From Bifidobacterium breve (GTDB lineage: Bacteria > Actinomycetota > Thermoleophilia > Solirubrobacterales > Solirubrobacteraceae), in assembly GCA_945881845.1 (NCBI GenBank), contig CAMCVN010000004.1, positions 1 to 64,000 on the forward strand: a stretch of DNA of 64,000 bases. Direction: 5' to 3'. The notes under the pieces were generated by a model. That model was not told the origin of the DNA. It saw only the letters and a list, made by a program, of their open reading frames with translations, and ran no database searches. Both the position numbers and the translations under genes were made by a program. Positions 42,295 through 51,867 of this stretch are shown piece by piece; position 1 is the stretch's first letter; the number at the start of each line of letters is the position of its first letter.

Positions 42295-44366
42295 TGGATC
42301 TCAGCAGGCTCCTGGACCCGAAGTCGATCGCCATCGTCGGCGCCAGCGAACGCCCCGCGTCGTACGGCGGCGAGGCGCTGCTGAACCTCAAACGGATCAA
42401 TTACGGCGGCAAGGTTTACGCCGTTAATCCAGGCCGCGACGAGGTTCATGGATTCGACTGTTTCGCATCGCTGGCCGATCTGCCTGAAGCGCCTGATGCA
42501 GTAATCGTCGCGATCCCCGCCGAGCACGTGGCGGCTGTGATTGAGCAGGCCGGCGCGCTCGGCTGCGGCGGCGCTGTCGTTTTCGCGGCCGGCTTCTCCG
42601 AATCGCGCGAGGGCGAGCAGCACGAGGCCGAACTCGTCGCCGCCGCGGCCGCCCATGATCTGCCGGTCTGTGGCCCGAACGGCAATGGAATCGTCTCTAT
42701 CGCCTCCAACTTCGCGCTCTGGGGCGACATGGTTGGGCCACGCGACGCGGGGCCGGTGGCGCTCGTATCGCAGTCCGGAAACGTCGCCGTCAACGCGATC
42801 GCGTCGCGACGCGGACTACGGCTCCACACCGTCGTCTCCTGCGGCAATCAGGCCGTACTTGACGCCGCCGACTACCTCGAAGCGTTCTGCCAGCTCGACG
42901 GGGTTCGCTCGGTCGCCTGCTACTTGGAAGCGGAGGGTGACGGCGCTCGCTGGTGCGCGGCGCTAGAGGCCTGCGCGCGGGCCGACGTTGCAGTGACGAT
43001 TCTCAAAGCCGGATCATCAGAGGCTGGCGCCGCCGCCGCGCAGGCCCACACCGGAGCGGTCGCCGGCGACCAGCGTGTATTTGAGGCGATGGCTGAAGCG
43101 GCGGGCGCAGCCTGGGCGCGTGACCCTCACGAGCTGCTCGAGACAGCAAAGGCGCTAGCCGTGAGGGGCCGCGGCGGCCTCGCAGCGGGCGTTGCCGTGA
43201 TGACCTGCTCCGGCGGCGACTCCAGCGTCTGCGCCGACCTCGCAGCCGAGATCGGCGTCTCGCTTCCGCCGCTACAGCCTGAAACGATCGCCCGGCTCGA
43301 AGAGCTCCTCCCCAGCGCGGCAACGGCCGCCAACCCACTCGACTACACGGCACTGCTGTGGGGCGACCCGGGCGCGATCGAAGGGCTTGTGCGGGCACTT
43401 GCTGACGACCCCGGCATCGGCCGCGTGCTGGTGCTCTACGACCAGCCCGACGGGCTCGACGGCGACGCAGTCGAATCGTGGGCGCAGGCGATTGAAGGGG
43501 TGCGCGCCGCGACCGACTGCCCGGCGCAACTAATTGTTTGCTCGACGCTGCCTGAGCTAATGCCAGACGACGTCGCCGCTTCGCTAATTGACGACGGGAT
43601 CGCAGCCTTGGCGGGCCTGCAGAGCGGGCTGCAAGCGATCGCCGAGCTAGTCAAAGAGCCGGTCGCGCCGGAGCGGATTGCCGCGATCGGCGCCGCCTGC
43701 CAGCGTGCAGCCGCCAGCGAACGCGGCGGCGAGCTGGAGTGGCTTTCAGAGCATGATGCGAAGGCGCTGCTGGCGACGCACGCGCTCGCCGTGCCTGAAG
43801 GGCGCGTCGTCGGCGATCAAGACGACGCTGTCGCGGCGCTCAGTCAACTTGGTGGCCGCGTCGTAATCAAACTCTCCGGTACTGAGCTGCGCCACAAGAG
43901 CGAACTCGGAGCATTGGCGCTCAACCTTCGCAGCGAGGACGACGTGCGCTCTGCCTACTCGCGACTGAGCGCGCTACCGGCCGCCGCTTCAGCCTCCGTA
44001 TTCGTCGAAGCGATGGCAGAGCCGGGGGTCGAGATGATCGTCGCCGCGCGCACCGACGCGGTTGTTCCAGCGCTGATCGTTGGCCTCGGTGGAATCTGGA
44101 CCGAGCTACTGAGCGACGCGGCAGTGATCCCGCTCCCTGCCTCGGCAAGCGAGATCGAAGCTGCGATCCGCGGCCTGCGCGGCGCAGCGCTGCTCGACGG
44201 CGGCCGCGGCGGCGTGAAGCTGGCAATCGGCGCACTTGCCGAGTTCGCGGCCGGAGTCGGCGAACTGCTGCTCGAGCGAGGGCTAGAGCTGATCGAGTGC
44301 AACCCTGTCATCGTCAGCGAGCACGGCGCAGTCGCCGCCGACGCACTAATCGCCCGACGCACGTAA
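42294..44366 (+). CDS. Acetyl/acyl-CoA synthetase, NDP-forming, alpha-beta fusion
   Basis: CoA-binding SIAIVGASERPASYGGE; succinyl-CoA ligase-like domain; ATP-grasp C-terminal; TAGTG overlap with previous gene. Confidence 0.92.
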   Translation: MDLSRLLDPKSIAIVGASERPASYGGEALLNLKRINYGGKVYAVNPGRDEVHGFDCFASLADLPEAPDAVIVAIPAEHVAAVIEQAGALGCGGAVVFAAGFSESREGEQHEAELVAAAAAHDLPVCGPNGNGIVSIASNFALWGDMVGPRDAGPVALVSQSGNVAVNAIASRRGLRLHTVVSCGNQAVLDAADYLEAFCQLDGVRSVACYLEAEGDGARWCAALEACARADVAVTILKAGSSEAGAAAAQAHTGAVAGDQRVFEAMAEAAGAAWARDPHELLETAKALAVRGRGGLAAGVAVMTCSGGDSSVCADLAAEIGVSLPPLQPETIARLEELLPSAATAANPLDYTALLWGDPGAIEGLVRALADDPGIGRVLVLYDQPDGLDGDAVESWAQAIEGVRAATDCPAQLIVCSTLPELMPDDVAASLIDDGIAALAGLQSGLQAIAELVKEPVAPERIAAIGAACQRAAASERGGELEWLSEHDAKALLATHALAVPEGRVVGDQDDAVAALSQLGGRVVIKLSGTELRHKSELGALALNLRSEDDVRSAYSRLSALPAAASASVFVEAMAEPGVEMIVAARTDAVVPALIVGLGGIWTELLSDAAVIPLPASASEIEAAIRGLRGAALLDGGRGGVKLAIGALAEFAAGVGELLLERGLELIECNPVIVSEHGAVAADALIARRT

Positions 44367-44372
44367 CTCAGC

Positions 44373-45287
44373 TCAGTAGCCGCCGGTAACGCCGGCGCCG
44401 CTGCGGACGCGCCCGGCGACGGTTGCCGCCGAGTCGGTGCCGTTTACGCGGATCCGCGGCAGCAGGTATGGGTTGTCGCTCTTCGAGGCGACGCCGGGCT
44501 CAACGGTCGTAGCGCCTTTGTACCCGGCAGCCTCGACGGCGGCGCGCACGCGGGCGTCATTCTTGCCAGCCGGATAGCAGAAGAAATTGACCGGAATCTT
44601 GAACTTCTCTTGCAAGAGCTTGCGCGAATCAACGAGCTCGGTTTTTAGGCTTGCGTCGTCGCTGGTCGTCAGGTCGGGATGGCTAAGCGTGTGCGAGTCG
44701 ATCTCCCAGCCGGCCGCAATCAGCCCTTCAACTTGGTTTGTCGTCAGGCCGCCCTTGCCGATGTTCTTCCCTTCGAGGTTGAGCACGCCGGGCCAGCCGG
44801 CCGCCTGCAGGATCGGTTTGGCGGTAACTGTGTGGCTGAGGTAGCCGTCGTCGAAGCTGATCACGAGCGGCTTGGCGGGAAGGCCGGGGCCGCCGTGCCA
44901 CGCCTGCCAAACCTGGTCGAGCGTGACGCCGTTGTAGCCATCCTTCTTCAGCAGCTCGATCGTCGCTTTGAATGTTTCAGCCGGTGTCCACAGCTCAGCC
45001 ATCGGTGTGCTGGCAGTCGGTGCCTTGATCACGTGGTACATCAGGATCGGGACGGGGCCTCGGTAATCGCCGGTCGCCGGCTTCGGCGCGGCAGGCGTGG
45101 CGGCGGCTGGTTTCGATGCCGAATCGGTGTCTGCGGAAGTCGTCACCGCTGCCGAGGAGCTTCCAGCGCTCCCATCCCCCGGCTTCAGTGGCCCAGTGAA
45201 GAGCACGAGCGCAATCGCTACTACGACCAAGCCGGCAACGATGATCGTCAGGCGCCGCTGGCGGGCAGCGGCCGAGTCGCCCGTCAC
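44373..45287 (-). CDS. Polysaccharide deacetylase, membrane-anchored
   Basis: ILMYHVI, VISFDDGYLSH, SHTLSHPDL, FCYPAGKND (NodB domain). Confidence 0.92.
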   Translation of the reverse strand: MTGDSAAARQRRLTIIVAGLVVVAIALVLFTGPLKPGDGSAGSSSAAVTTSADTDSASKPAAATPAAPKPATGDYRGPVPILMYHVIKAPTASTPMAELWTPAETFKATIELLKKDGYNGVTLDQVWQAWHGGPGLPAKPLVISFDDGYLSHTVTAKPILQAAGWPGVLNLEGKNIGKGGLTTNQVEGLIAAGWEIDSHTLSHPDLTTSDDASLKTELVDSRKLLQEKFKIPVNFFCYPAGKNDARVRAAVEAAGYKGATTVEPGVASKSDNPYLLPRIRVNGTDSAATVAGRVRSGAGVTGGY

Positions 45288-46096
45288 AGGCGGAACACCG
45301 ACACAAGCCGCTTCTCGTGCTCGCCCTCGATCCGTGCCACGACTTCGATGTGCGACTCCAGCGGAGTGCCGCGCAGCTTCGTGCCGAGGCCCTCGTCGAC
45401 TTGGAAGATTCCAGCGCTGTTGCTCATCTCGATCTCAACACGGACGGCGGTATCGCGGCCGGGGCTGATCTTGACCTCTTCGATCGCGTAGGCCGAAAGC
45501 GAGTGGATGTTCGTCTCCCCCGCCTCGAACGGCAACCGCGCACGGCCCTTCGCCATGTCGAGCGCGTCGGCAACGCGGACGATGGCGCCCTCAATCGTCA
45601 GCGGCTCGCCCTTCGAGCGGTGCGAAATAATTGCGTGCATCGCTTCACTCGCGATCACCGTCCGTTCGGGCTCCTCGTAGATCCCTTCGAGCAGCCCAGG
45701 AAGCAGGTCGGCGGCAAGAAATAGCGAGTAGGTCTCATGGTCTTTGCGGTTGATTGAGAGGCCGAGGTCGTGGAGCATCGCGCCGGCAGCAATCACAACT
45801 TCAGCATCTCGCTCGGTCATTCCATGGTCGGTGACGATGCCGGCCTCAACTCCGCGCTTTGCCAGCAGCCGCGTCAACCGCAGCGCGATGTTGGTGACGA
45901 TCTGGATGTGGACCCAAGAGTGGTCAGACATCCCCAGCCGGTTGGCGTTCAAACCGGCCATGTACCAAGTTGACTTGATCCGCTCGCTCGAGTTGACGGC
46001 CTCGATTAGCTGGCCGAGTTTGCGATTGCCGCGCGTTGGAACCTTGATCTCTGCTTCGAGAACGCGTTCGCGTAGCGTCTGATCGTCTTCGCTCAC
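45284..46096 (-). CDS. HD-domain phosphohydrolase
   Basis: SWVHIQIVTN, AGAMLHDLGLSINRKDHE, ISHRSKGEP, VADALDMAKGRARL. Confidence 0.85.
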   Translation of the reverse strand: MSEDDQTLRERVLEAEIKVPTRGNRKLGQLIEAVNSSERIKSTWYMAGLNANRLGMSDHSWVHIQIVTNIALRLTRLLAKRGVEAGIVTDHGMTERDAEVVIAAGAMLHDLGLSINRKDHETYSLFLAADLLPGLLEGIYEEPERTVIASEAMHAIISHRSKGEPLTIEGAIVRVADALDMAKGRARLPFEAGETNIHSLSAYAIEEVKISPGRDTAVRVEIEMSNSAGIFQVDEGLGTKLRGTPLESHIEVVARIEGEHEKRLVSVFRL

Positions 46097-48291
46097 GGTG
46101 CCTGCGTAGCGGCTTCAGCGGCGCGCGCGGCGGTCAGTGCGATTAGCTCGCGCTGGACCGAGCGCGGCTCGTCGTCTGGGCCTGCGATCACCGGCGTCCA
46201 GTTTCCGTCGCTTTGAAGCTCCCAAGCATTGACATTGTCAGCTAGGCACCGCGCGAGCGTGTCGAGCACTTCGGCGCGGCAGATCGGGTCGTGGACCGGT
46301 GTCAGCAGCTCAACGCGGTTGTCGAGGTTGCGCGGCATCAGGTCAGCGGAGCCCATGTAGACCTCAACCTCGTCGCCGTGTTCGAAGCTGTAGATCCGCG
46401 AGTGCTCAAGGAAGCGGCCGACAACGGAGACGACGCGGATGTTCTCCGACATCCCTGGAACGCCTGGAATCAGGCAGCAAATGCCGCGCACGTTGAGCTC
46501 GATCGGAACCCCGGCCTGCGATGCGCGGTAGAGCGCTTCGATTACCTCGGGGTGAACGAGCGCGTTCATCTTCATCCGAATCCGTGCGTGGCGCCCCTCG
46601 ACCTTGGCGAGGATCACGCGTTCGATCCGCTCAAGGATTCCTTCGAGCATGAAGTGCGGCGCGGCGAGCACTTCGCTGTAGTTGGCTGGGCGGCCGTAGC
46701 CGGTCAGGAAGTTGAACATTTGTGCCACATCGGCGCCGATCTTCTCGTCGCAAGTGAAGAGACCAAAGTCGGTGTAGAGGCGAGCAGTGGTTGGGTGGTA
46801 GTTGCCGGTTCCGACGTGGACGTAGCGACGAACACCATCGCCTTCGCGGCGAACGACGAGCACACACTTGGCGTGAATCTTGATTCCCGGCATGCCGTAG
46901 ACGACGTGTACGCCAGCACGCTCGAGCTTGCGCGCCCAGGAGATGTTGGCGCGCTCGTCGAAGCGGGCCTTCAGCTCCACGAGGCAGACGGCCTGCTTGC
47001 CCTTTTCGGTCGCGCGGATCAGCGACGGGACTAGCGGTGAATCGTCCGAGGTGCGGTAGACCGTCTGCTTGATCGCCAGCACGTCAGGGTCCTCAACGGC
47101 CTCCTGCACAAAGCGCTCTACCGAGGTCGAGAATGATTCGTACGGGTGGTGCACGAGCACGTCGCCTTCGCGGATCACAGAGAAGATCGAACGCTCGTCG
47201 GCCTCGGCCTCGGCCAGCCGTGGCTGAGTCAATGGCGTTGCCGGAGCGTCGCGCAGCTCGGAGTGGCCCGGCAGCTTGACCAGCTGCCAGAGGTCGGTCA
47301 TGTCGAGAAGCCCCGGAACGGAGTAGATCTGACGTTCCTCAACCATTAGCGCCTCGACCAGCTGCTCGCGGATCACCGGGCTAATTCCGGCCTCAAGCTC
47401 GAGCCGCACGACCTCACCGAACGGACGCTGGCGCAGCTCGGCCTCGATCGCTTTGAGCAGGTCGTCGGCCTCATCGGAGATGTCGAAGTCGGCGTCGCGC
47501 GTGACGCGGAAGCAGCCGTGATCGAGGACCTCCATCTCGGGAAAGAGTCCTTGAAGGTTCGCGGCAATCAGCTCTTCGAGCAGGACGAAGCGCGTTTCAC
47601 CCTCGCTGATCGGGAAGAAGCGCGGAATCAAGCCCTTCGGCACCTTCACGCGAGCGAAGATCGTTTGGTCTGTCTGCGGGTCGCGGACGAGCACGGCAAG
47701 GCTGAGCGAAAGGTTTGAGATGTAAGGGAACGGGCGGCCAAGGCCGACGGCAAGCGGTGTCAGCACCGGCAGGACCTGCCGCTTGAAGCGCTCGGCTAGT
47801 TCGGCGCGCTCCTCGTCTGAGAGCGAGCTGAGGCTCACCACTTCAATGCCGTGCTCGGCGAGTTCCCCCAGCAGCGTCTCTCCGACCAGGTGGGCTTGGC
47901 GCTCGACATGGGGAACGACGCGTTCGTGGACCTCGTCGATCGTCTGCGACGGCGAGTAGCCGCCGCGCTCACGGTCGACACCTGCGTCGACCTGATCGAG
48001 CAGGCCGGCGACGCGAATCATGAAGAACTCATCAAGGTTTGACGAGTAGATCGCGGAGAACTTGACGCGCTCGAGCAGCGGCTGGTCGGAGCGCTCGGAG
48101 AGCTGCAGCACGCGGTCGTTGAAGTCAACCCAAGAGAGCTCGCGGTTGAGAGCTACGGCGGGGTCGGCGAGGTCGAGTGACTCGCGCGGCGGTGGGAACG
48201 GATCCTCGGCCGTTGGGCGAGCATCGAACGGCTCGTGACCGCCGAGCGCCTCGTTGGCAAGTGGATCTGTGCCTGTTTCGGTCTCACTCAT
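46093..48291 (-). CDS. ppk1: Polyphosphate kinase
   Basis: LNRELSWVDFNDRVLQLS, SSNLDEFFMIRVAGL, HPYESFSTSVERFVQEAVEDPDVLAIKQTVYRT, GTGNYHPTTARLYTDFGLFT. Confidence 0.97.
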   Translation of the reverse strand: MSETETGTDPLANEALGGHEPFDARPTAEDPFPPPRESLDLADPAVALNRELSWVDFNDRVLQLSERSDQPLLERVKFSAIYSSNLDEFFMIRVAGLLDQVDAGVDRERGGYSPSQTIDEVHERVVPHVERQAHLVGETLLGELAEHGIEVVSLSSLSDEERAELAERFKRQVLPVLTPLAVGLGRPFPYISNLSLSLAVLVRDPQTDQTIFARVKVPKGLIPRFFPISEGETRFVLLEELIAANLQGLFPEMEVLDHGCFRVTRDADFDISDEADDLLKAIEAELRQRPFGEVVRLELEAGISPVIREQLVEALMVEERQIYSVPGLLDMTDLWQLVKLPGHSELRDAPATPLTQPRLAEAEADERSIFSVIREGDVLVHHPYESFSTSVERFVQEAVEDPDVLAIKQTVYRTSDDSPLVPSLIRATEKGKQAVCLVELKARFDERANISWARKLERAGVHVVYGMPGIKIHAKCVLVVRREGDGVRRYVHVGTGNYHPTTARLYTDFGLFTCDEKIGADVAQMFNFLTGYGRPANYSEVLAAPHFMLEGILERIERVILAKVEGRHARIRMKMNALVHPEVIEALYRASQAGVPIELNVRGICCLIPGVPGMSENIRVVSVVGRFLEHSRIYSFEHGDEVEVYMGSADLMPRNLDNRVELLTPVHDPICRAEVLDTLARCLADNVNAWELQSDGNWTPVIAGPDDEPRSVQRELIALTAARAAEAATQAP

Positions 48292-48881
48292 TGGGTCGTC
48301 TCTACCCTTCCGGTTTCGTTGGCGTCCACGCTGGGCCGCTCAGCTATTGCGTACTCTAGGCGCGCGCGCAGTGCGGAACGCTCGATGTCCTGCCAGACGG
48401 TCAAGAAGCGCTCGTAGAGCAGCCCGCGACGGACGGCAAGGTAGTGCTCAAGCGCCGCTAACCCGTCCCAGTCGTCACTGTGGGGAAGGCCCGAAGCGAG
48501 CGCCGGGTCGAGGTCGGCTGCGCCGCCCGCGCGCCGGACTAGCTCGGCGACGGCGTCGTCGCTCAGCTCAGCGCGGATCTGCTGCACGCGCGGCAGCTGA
48601 ACGTCGCAGTCGTGGATTTCGCCGAGCAGATCTTGCAGTTCGCGCACACGCTTGGTTGCCGTCAGCGCGTAGGGGCCAAAGCAGACCGAGGAGCTCACCT
48701 CGAGCACGTAGCGCAGCCGCTTGGCGGCTATCCGCATGTTGTGCAGCTTCTTAACGCGGCTTGGGTCGAGCACGGCTGGAACGAAATCGAAGAGCTCATC
48801 GATTCGCACAGCGACCACGCGCTGAGCGTTGTCGGCCAGCGTGCCATCGGGGTCGAGATGTCTTACTTTGCGCGCTTTCAT
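48288..48881 (-). CDS. CHAD domain protein
   Basis: VHNMRIAAKRLRYVLE-type His-rich helical motif (KKLHNMRIAAKRLRYVLE); start at ATG 48881. Confidence 0.85.
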   Translation of the reverse strand: MKARKVRHLDPDGTLADNAQRVVAVRIDELFDFVPAVLDPSRVKKLHNMRIAAKRLRYVLEVSSSVCFGPYALTATKRVRELQDLLGEIHDCDVQLPRVQQIRAELSDDAVAELVRRAGGAADLDPALASGLPHSDDWDGLAALEHYLAVRRGLLYERFLTVWQDIERSALRARLEYAIAERPSVDANETGRVETTQ

Positions 48882-48885
48882 CGCC

Positions 48886-49515
48886 TTAACGCCTCCGCAG
48901 CCAGCCGCTCTTGGCTGGCGGGGCAACAGCTTGAGGCGGCGCAGGAACCGCGTCGTCGCCTGGCTCGTCAGGCTGCTCAGCATCGGTGGCGACGGCCGGC
49001 TCAAGCTGCTCAGCATCGGTGGCCACGGCCGGCTCGGGTGGCGCAGGCGGCGCTGCGATCAGCGCCGCGAGGCGACCGCGCAGGTCATCGCTTTCGATCT
49101 TCTCGAGCATCTGCGCTAGCTCAGCGTTGGCCTGCTGCTGCTGCTCGCTGGTGCGATCGATGAAGCGTTCAATCCCTGGCCGCTCAGCCTCGCTTGCAGC
49201 GGCCGCGAATCCGGCCAGCGCTTCGAGCTCAACGTCCGGGTCGCGGCGCTGCCCAAGCACGTCGGCTAGGTCGCAGACCTCCTCGAGGATCGGGCTGAGC
49301 TGGTCGCCGTCAAGGCAGGGCTCGTAGAACTCCAGCACCGAGCGCAGCCGGCGCGTTGCCACGCGCATCGCATGAACCGCCTCAATCTGCGTCACATCAA
49401 GCACACCGGCCGCGTGTTCGAAGAGTTCATCGCTGCGCACGGCAATCGTCGCTGTCGCCGCGTCCGAATAGCGCATCTGTGCACTAAGCCCGGGAATTGG
49501 TCTTGCCTTTGCCAT
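48886..49515 (-). CDS. CHAD domain protein (second copy)
   Basis: IEAVHAMRVATRRLRSVLEFYEP; start at ATG 49515. Confidence 0.88.
   Translation of the reverse strand: MAKARPIPGLSAQMRYSDAATATIAVRSDELFEHAAGVLDVTQIEAVHAMRVATRRLRSVLEFYEPCLDGDQLSPILEEVCDLADVLGQRRDPDVELEALAGFAAAASEAERPGIERFIDRTSEQQQQANAELAQMLEKIESDDLRGRLAALIAAPPAPPEPAVATDAEQLEPAVATDAEQPDEPGDDAVPAPPQAVAPPAKSGWLRRR
48972..49037. repeat. 33-bp in-frame tandem duplication in CHAD gene (EPAVATDAEQL x2)
   Basis: gctgctcagcatcggtggcgacggccggctcaa at 48972 and a near-identical copy at 49005. Confidence 0.9.
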
Positions 49516-49566
49516 AGCGTCAGTATCGCGCTCTGAGCACGACTCTGCGCTGCCGATAACCGAATT

Positions 49567-49581
49567 GCAGCATCGTGCTGC
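49567..49581. promoter_or_regulatory. Inverted repeat GCAGCA-tcg-TGCTGC between divergent genes
   Basis: Perfect 6-bp arms between the CHAD start (49515) and ABC start (49594). Confidence 0.4.
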
Positions 49582-49593
49582 GATCATTGCGCG

Positions 49594-50475
49594 GTGCCCA
49601 GCGCGTTAGCTGCAATAACGGTGGACGATCTCCACAAGTTCTACGACGACCACGAGGCCGTTGGCGGCGTCAGCTTCGAGGTCGCAGAAGGCGAGATTTT
49701 CGGCCTGCTCGGCCCCAATGGCGCCGGCAAGACAACGACGGTTGAGATCCTTGAGGGCTACCGAATCAGCAGCAGCGGCAGCGTCTCGGTGCTCGGCTTT
49801 GACCCTGCCGAGCGCCCGCGCGCGCTGCGCGAGCGGGTTGGCATAGTGCTCCAGAGCTCAGGGATGTATCGCCACGTTCGCGTCCGCGAAGCCGTCGCCC
49901 ACTGGGCCGGGCTTTACCCCCACCCGCGCGATGTTGACGAGGTGCTGCGAATCGTCGGGCTCGACGACGCCGCGCAGGCAACGGCGCTCGTGCGGACGCT
50001 CTCAGGCGGCCAGCAACGCCGGCTTGATCTCGCACTGGCGCTGATCGGCGACCCCGACCTGATCTTCCTTGACGAGCCGACGACCGGCTTTGACCCCGCC
50101 GCGCGCCGCGCCGCATGGGAAACGATCAAGCGGCTGCGGGAGCTTGGCAAGACAGTCCTGCTGACGACTCACTACCTCGAAGAGGCGCAGGAGCTTTGCG
50201 ACCGAGTGGCGATCATTAAGGACGGCAAGATCCTCGCCGAAGGCCCTCCAGGCGAGCTAAGTGAGGCGTCTGCCCGCTACCGCGTTAGCTGGCGGGGCGA
50301 AGACGGCGCGCTGATCAGCGAGGAGGTTGATGACCCGACCGAGCTGCTCCATCGTCTAACCGGCGAAGCGATCGCTCGTGGAGAGTCGCTCGTCGACTGC
50401 TCGGTTGTTCGCCCGTCGCTCGAGGACGTCTACCTCGAACTAACGGCCGACGAAACCAGCGAGGCGCAACGATGA
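49594..50475 (+). CDS. ABC transporter ATP-binding protein (drug/antibiotic export type)
   Basis: GPNGAGKTTTVEILEGYR, LSGGQQRRLDLALAL, LDEPTTGFDP. Confidence 0.95.
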   Translation: MPSALAAITVDDLHKFYDDHEAVGGVSFEVAEGEIFGLLGPNGAGKTTTVEILEGYRISSSGSVSVLGFDPAERPRALRERVGIVLQSSGMYRHVRVREAVAHWAGLYPHPRDVDEVLRIVGLDDAAQATALVRTLSGGQQRRLDLALALIGDPDLIFLDEPTTGFDPAARRAAWETIKRLRELGKTVLLTTHYLEEAQELCDRVAIIKDGKILAEGPPGELSEASARYRVSWRGEDGALISEEVDDPTELLHRLTGEAIARGESLVDCSVVRPSLEDVYLELTADETSEAQR

Positions 50476-51215
50476 GCGACACAACACTCGCCTGGCGCCA
50501 GTACCGCCTTGAGCGCAAGATGTTCTGGCGCAACCCGACGGCCGCATTCTTCAGCTTCGTGCTGCCGCTGATCTTCCTCTTCCTCTTTGGCGCGGTCTTC
50601 AGCGGCAGTCAAGCCAACCTCAACGTTCTGATACCGGGGATCGCCGGGCTCAGCGTGATGGCAACAACCTTCAACGCGCTGGCCACGCAGATGACCTTCC
50701 TGCGCGAGCAGGGCGTGCTCAAGCGGGTGCGCGGCACGCCGCTCCCCGGCACCTCGTATCTCTCGGGAATCATCGGTAGCGCGGCAACCAACGCCGTGAT
50801 TCAGATCCTGATCATCATCGTCGCCGGCAAGCTCTTCTTTGGCCTGGGATGGCCGAAGAATTGGTCCGAGCTGGCGATCTTCACGATCCTCGGCGTCTCC
50901 TGCTTCGCTGCGATGGGCGTCGCCTTCTCGCACATAATTCCAAACTTCGAGGCCGCGCCGGCTTACACCAACCTCGTCTTCCTGCCGATGATCTTCATCT
51001 CCGGCGTCTTCTTTGATGTCGACAACGTTCCGACCTTCCTACGCGACATCGCCAACGCACTGCCGCTGGTTCACGTGATCAACGGGATCAGCGCCGCGCT
51101 AGTGACTGGAGCACCGCTCAGCGAGCACTTATCCGACCTCGCCGTCGTCGCCGTCTGGACGCTGGCCTGCGTGATCCTCGCGGTCCGCGGTTTCAGCTGG
51201 AGCGCGCGCGACTAG
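50472..51215 (+). CDS. ABC-2 type transporter permease
   Basis: ABC-2 membrane topology; coupled to the ATPase. Confidence 0.92.
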   Translation: MSDTTLAWRQYRLERKMFWRNPTAAFFSFVLPLIFLFLFGAVFSGSQANLNVLIPGIAGLSVMATTFNALATQMTFLREQGVLKRVRGTPLPGTSYLSGIIGSAATNAVIQILIIIVAGKLFFGLGWPKNWSELAIFTILGVSCFAAMGVAFSHIIPNFEAAPAYTNLVFLPMIFISGVFFDVDNVPTFLRDIANALPLVHVINGISAALVTGAPLSEHLSDLAVVAVWTLACVILAVRGFSWSARD

Positions 51216-51814
51216 GAGCTCTGCAGGAACGCGCTCGGCGGCGTTCCGTCGCTGCTGATCTCAATCTCGGCCTGCTCGCTCGCGCGCCAGTCGTCGCGCA
51301 ACATTCCAAAGATGTTCACGTCGAGGTAGCGCTCGCCGTGATGGTGCCACTGGCGAAGCACGCCTTCACGCGAGTAGCCAACTGCCTCAAGCGCGCGAGT
51401 TGAGCGCTCGTTCTCGGGGTTCGAGTAGGAGCCGATCCGGTTCATCCCGAGCAGCTCGAAGCCAAGGTGAGCGATCATCGCCTTCGATTCGCGGTTGACC
51501 TGAGTGCCCCAGAAGTCGGCTCCCAGCCAAGTGCCGACGATGCAGCGACGGTCGCGGTAGCTGAACTCGCTAAGGCCAGTGATCCCTGCCGGGCCGCGTT
51601 CGCGGTCGATGATCAGCAGGTCGAGCTGCTCGCCGCGCTCGCGCTGCCAGGCGCAGCGCTCGATGTAGTCGCGCGGCTGCGCGATGTCGTTATACGGCCC
51701 CCATGAGAACCAGCGCGTCACCTCGGGGTCGCTGGCGAGCGCGAGCAGAGCTTCCGCGTCGCCGGGCTGCGGAGGGCGCAGAGTCAAGCTTGGTCCTGTC
51801 AGCGTGAATCCCAC
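51212..51814 (-). CDS. GNAT N-acetyltransferase, RimJ-like
   Basis: LRPPQPGDAEALLALASDPEVTRWFSWGP; NERSTRALEAVGYSREGVLRQW. Confidence 0.9.
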   Translation of the reverse strand: MGFTLTGPSLTLRPPQPGDAEALLALASDPEVTRWFSWGPYNDIAQPRDYIERCAWQRERGEQLDLLIIDRERGPAGITGLSEFSYRDRRCIVGTWLGADFWGTQVNRESKAMIAHLGFELLGMNRIGSYSNPENERSTRALEAVGYSREGVLRQWHHHGERYLDVNIFGMLRDDWRASEQAEIEISSDGTPPSAFLQSS

Positions 51815-51867
51815 GGCTACAGCTTCGCAGGCCGACCCGCGGCACCTTCACTGATAGCTTCAAAGCG

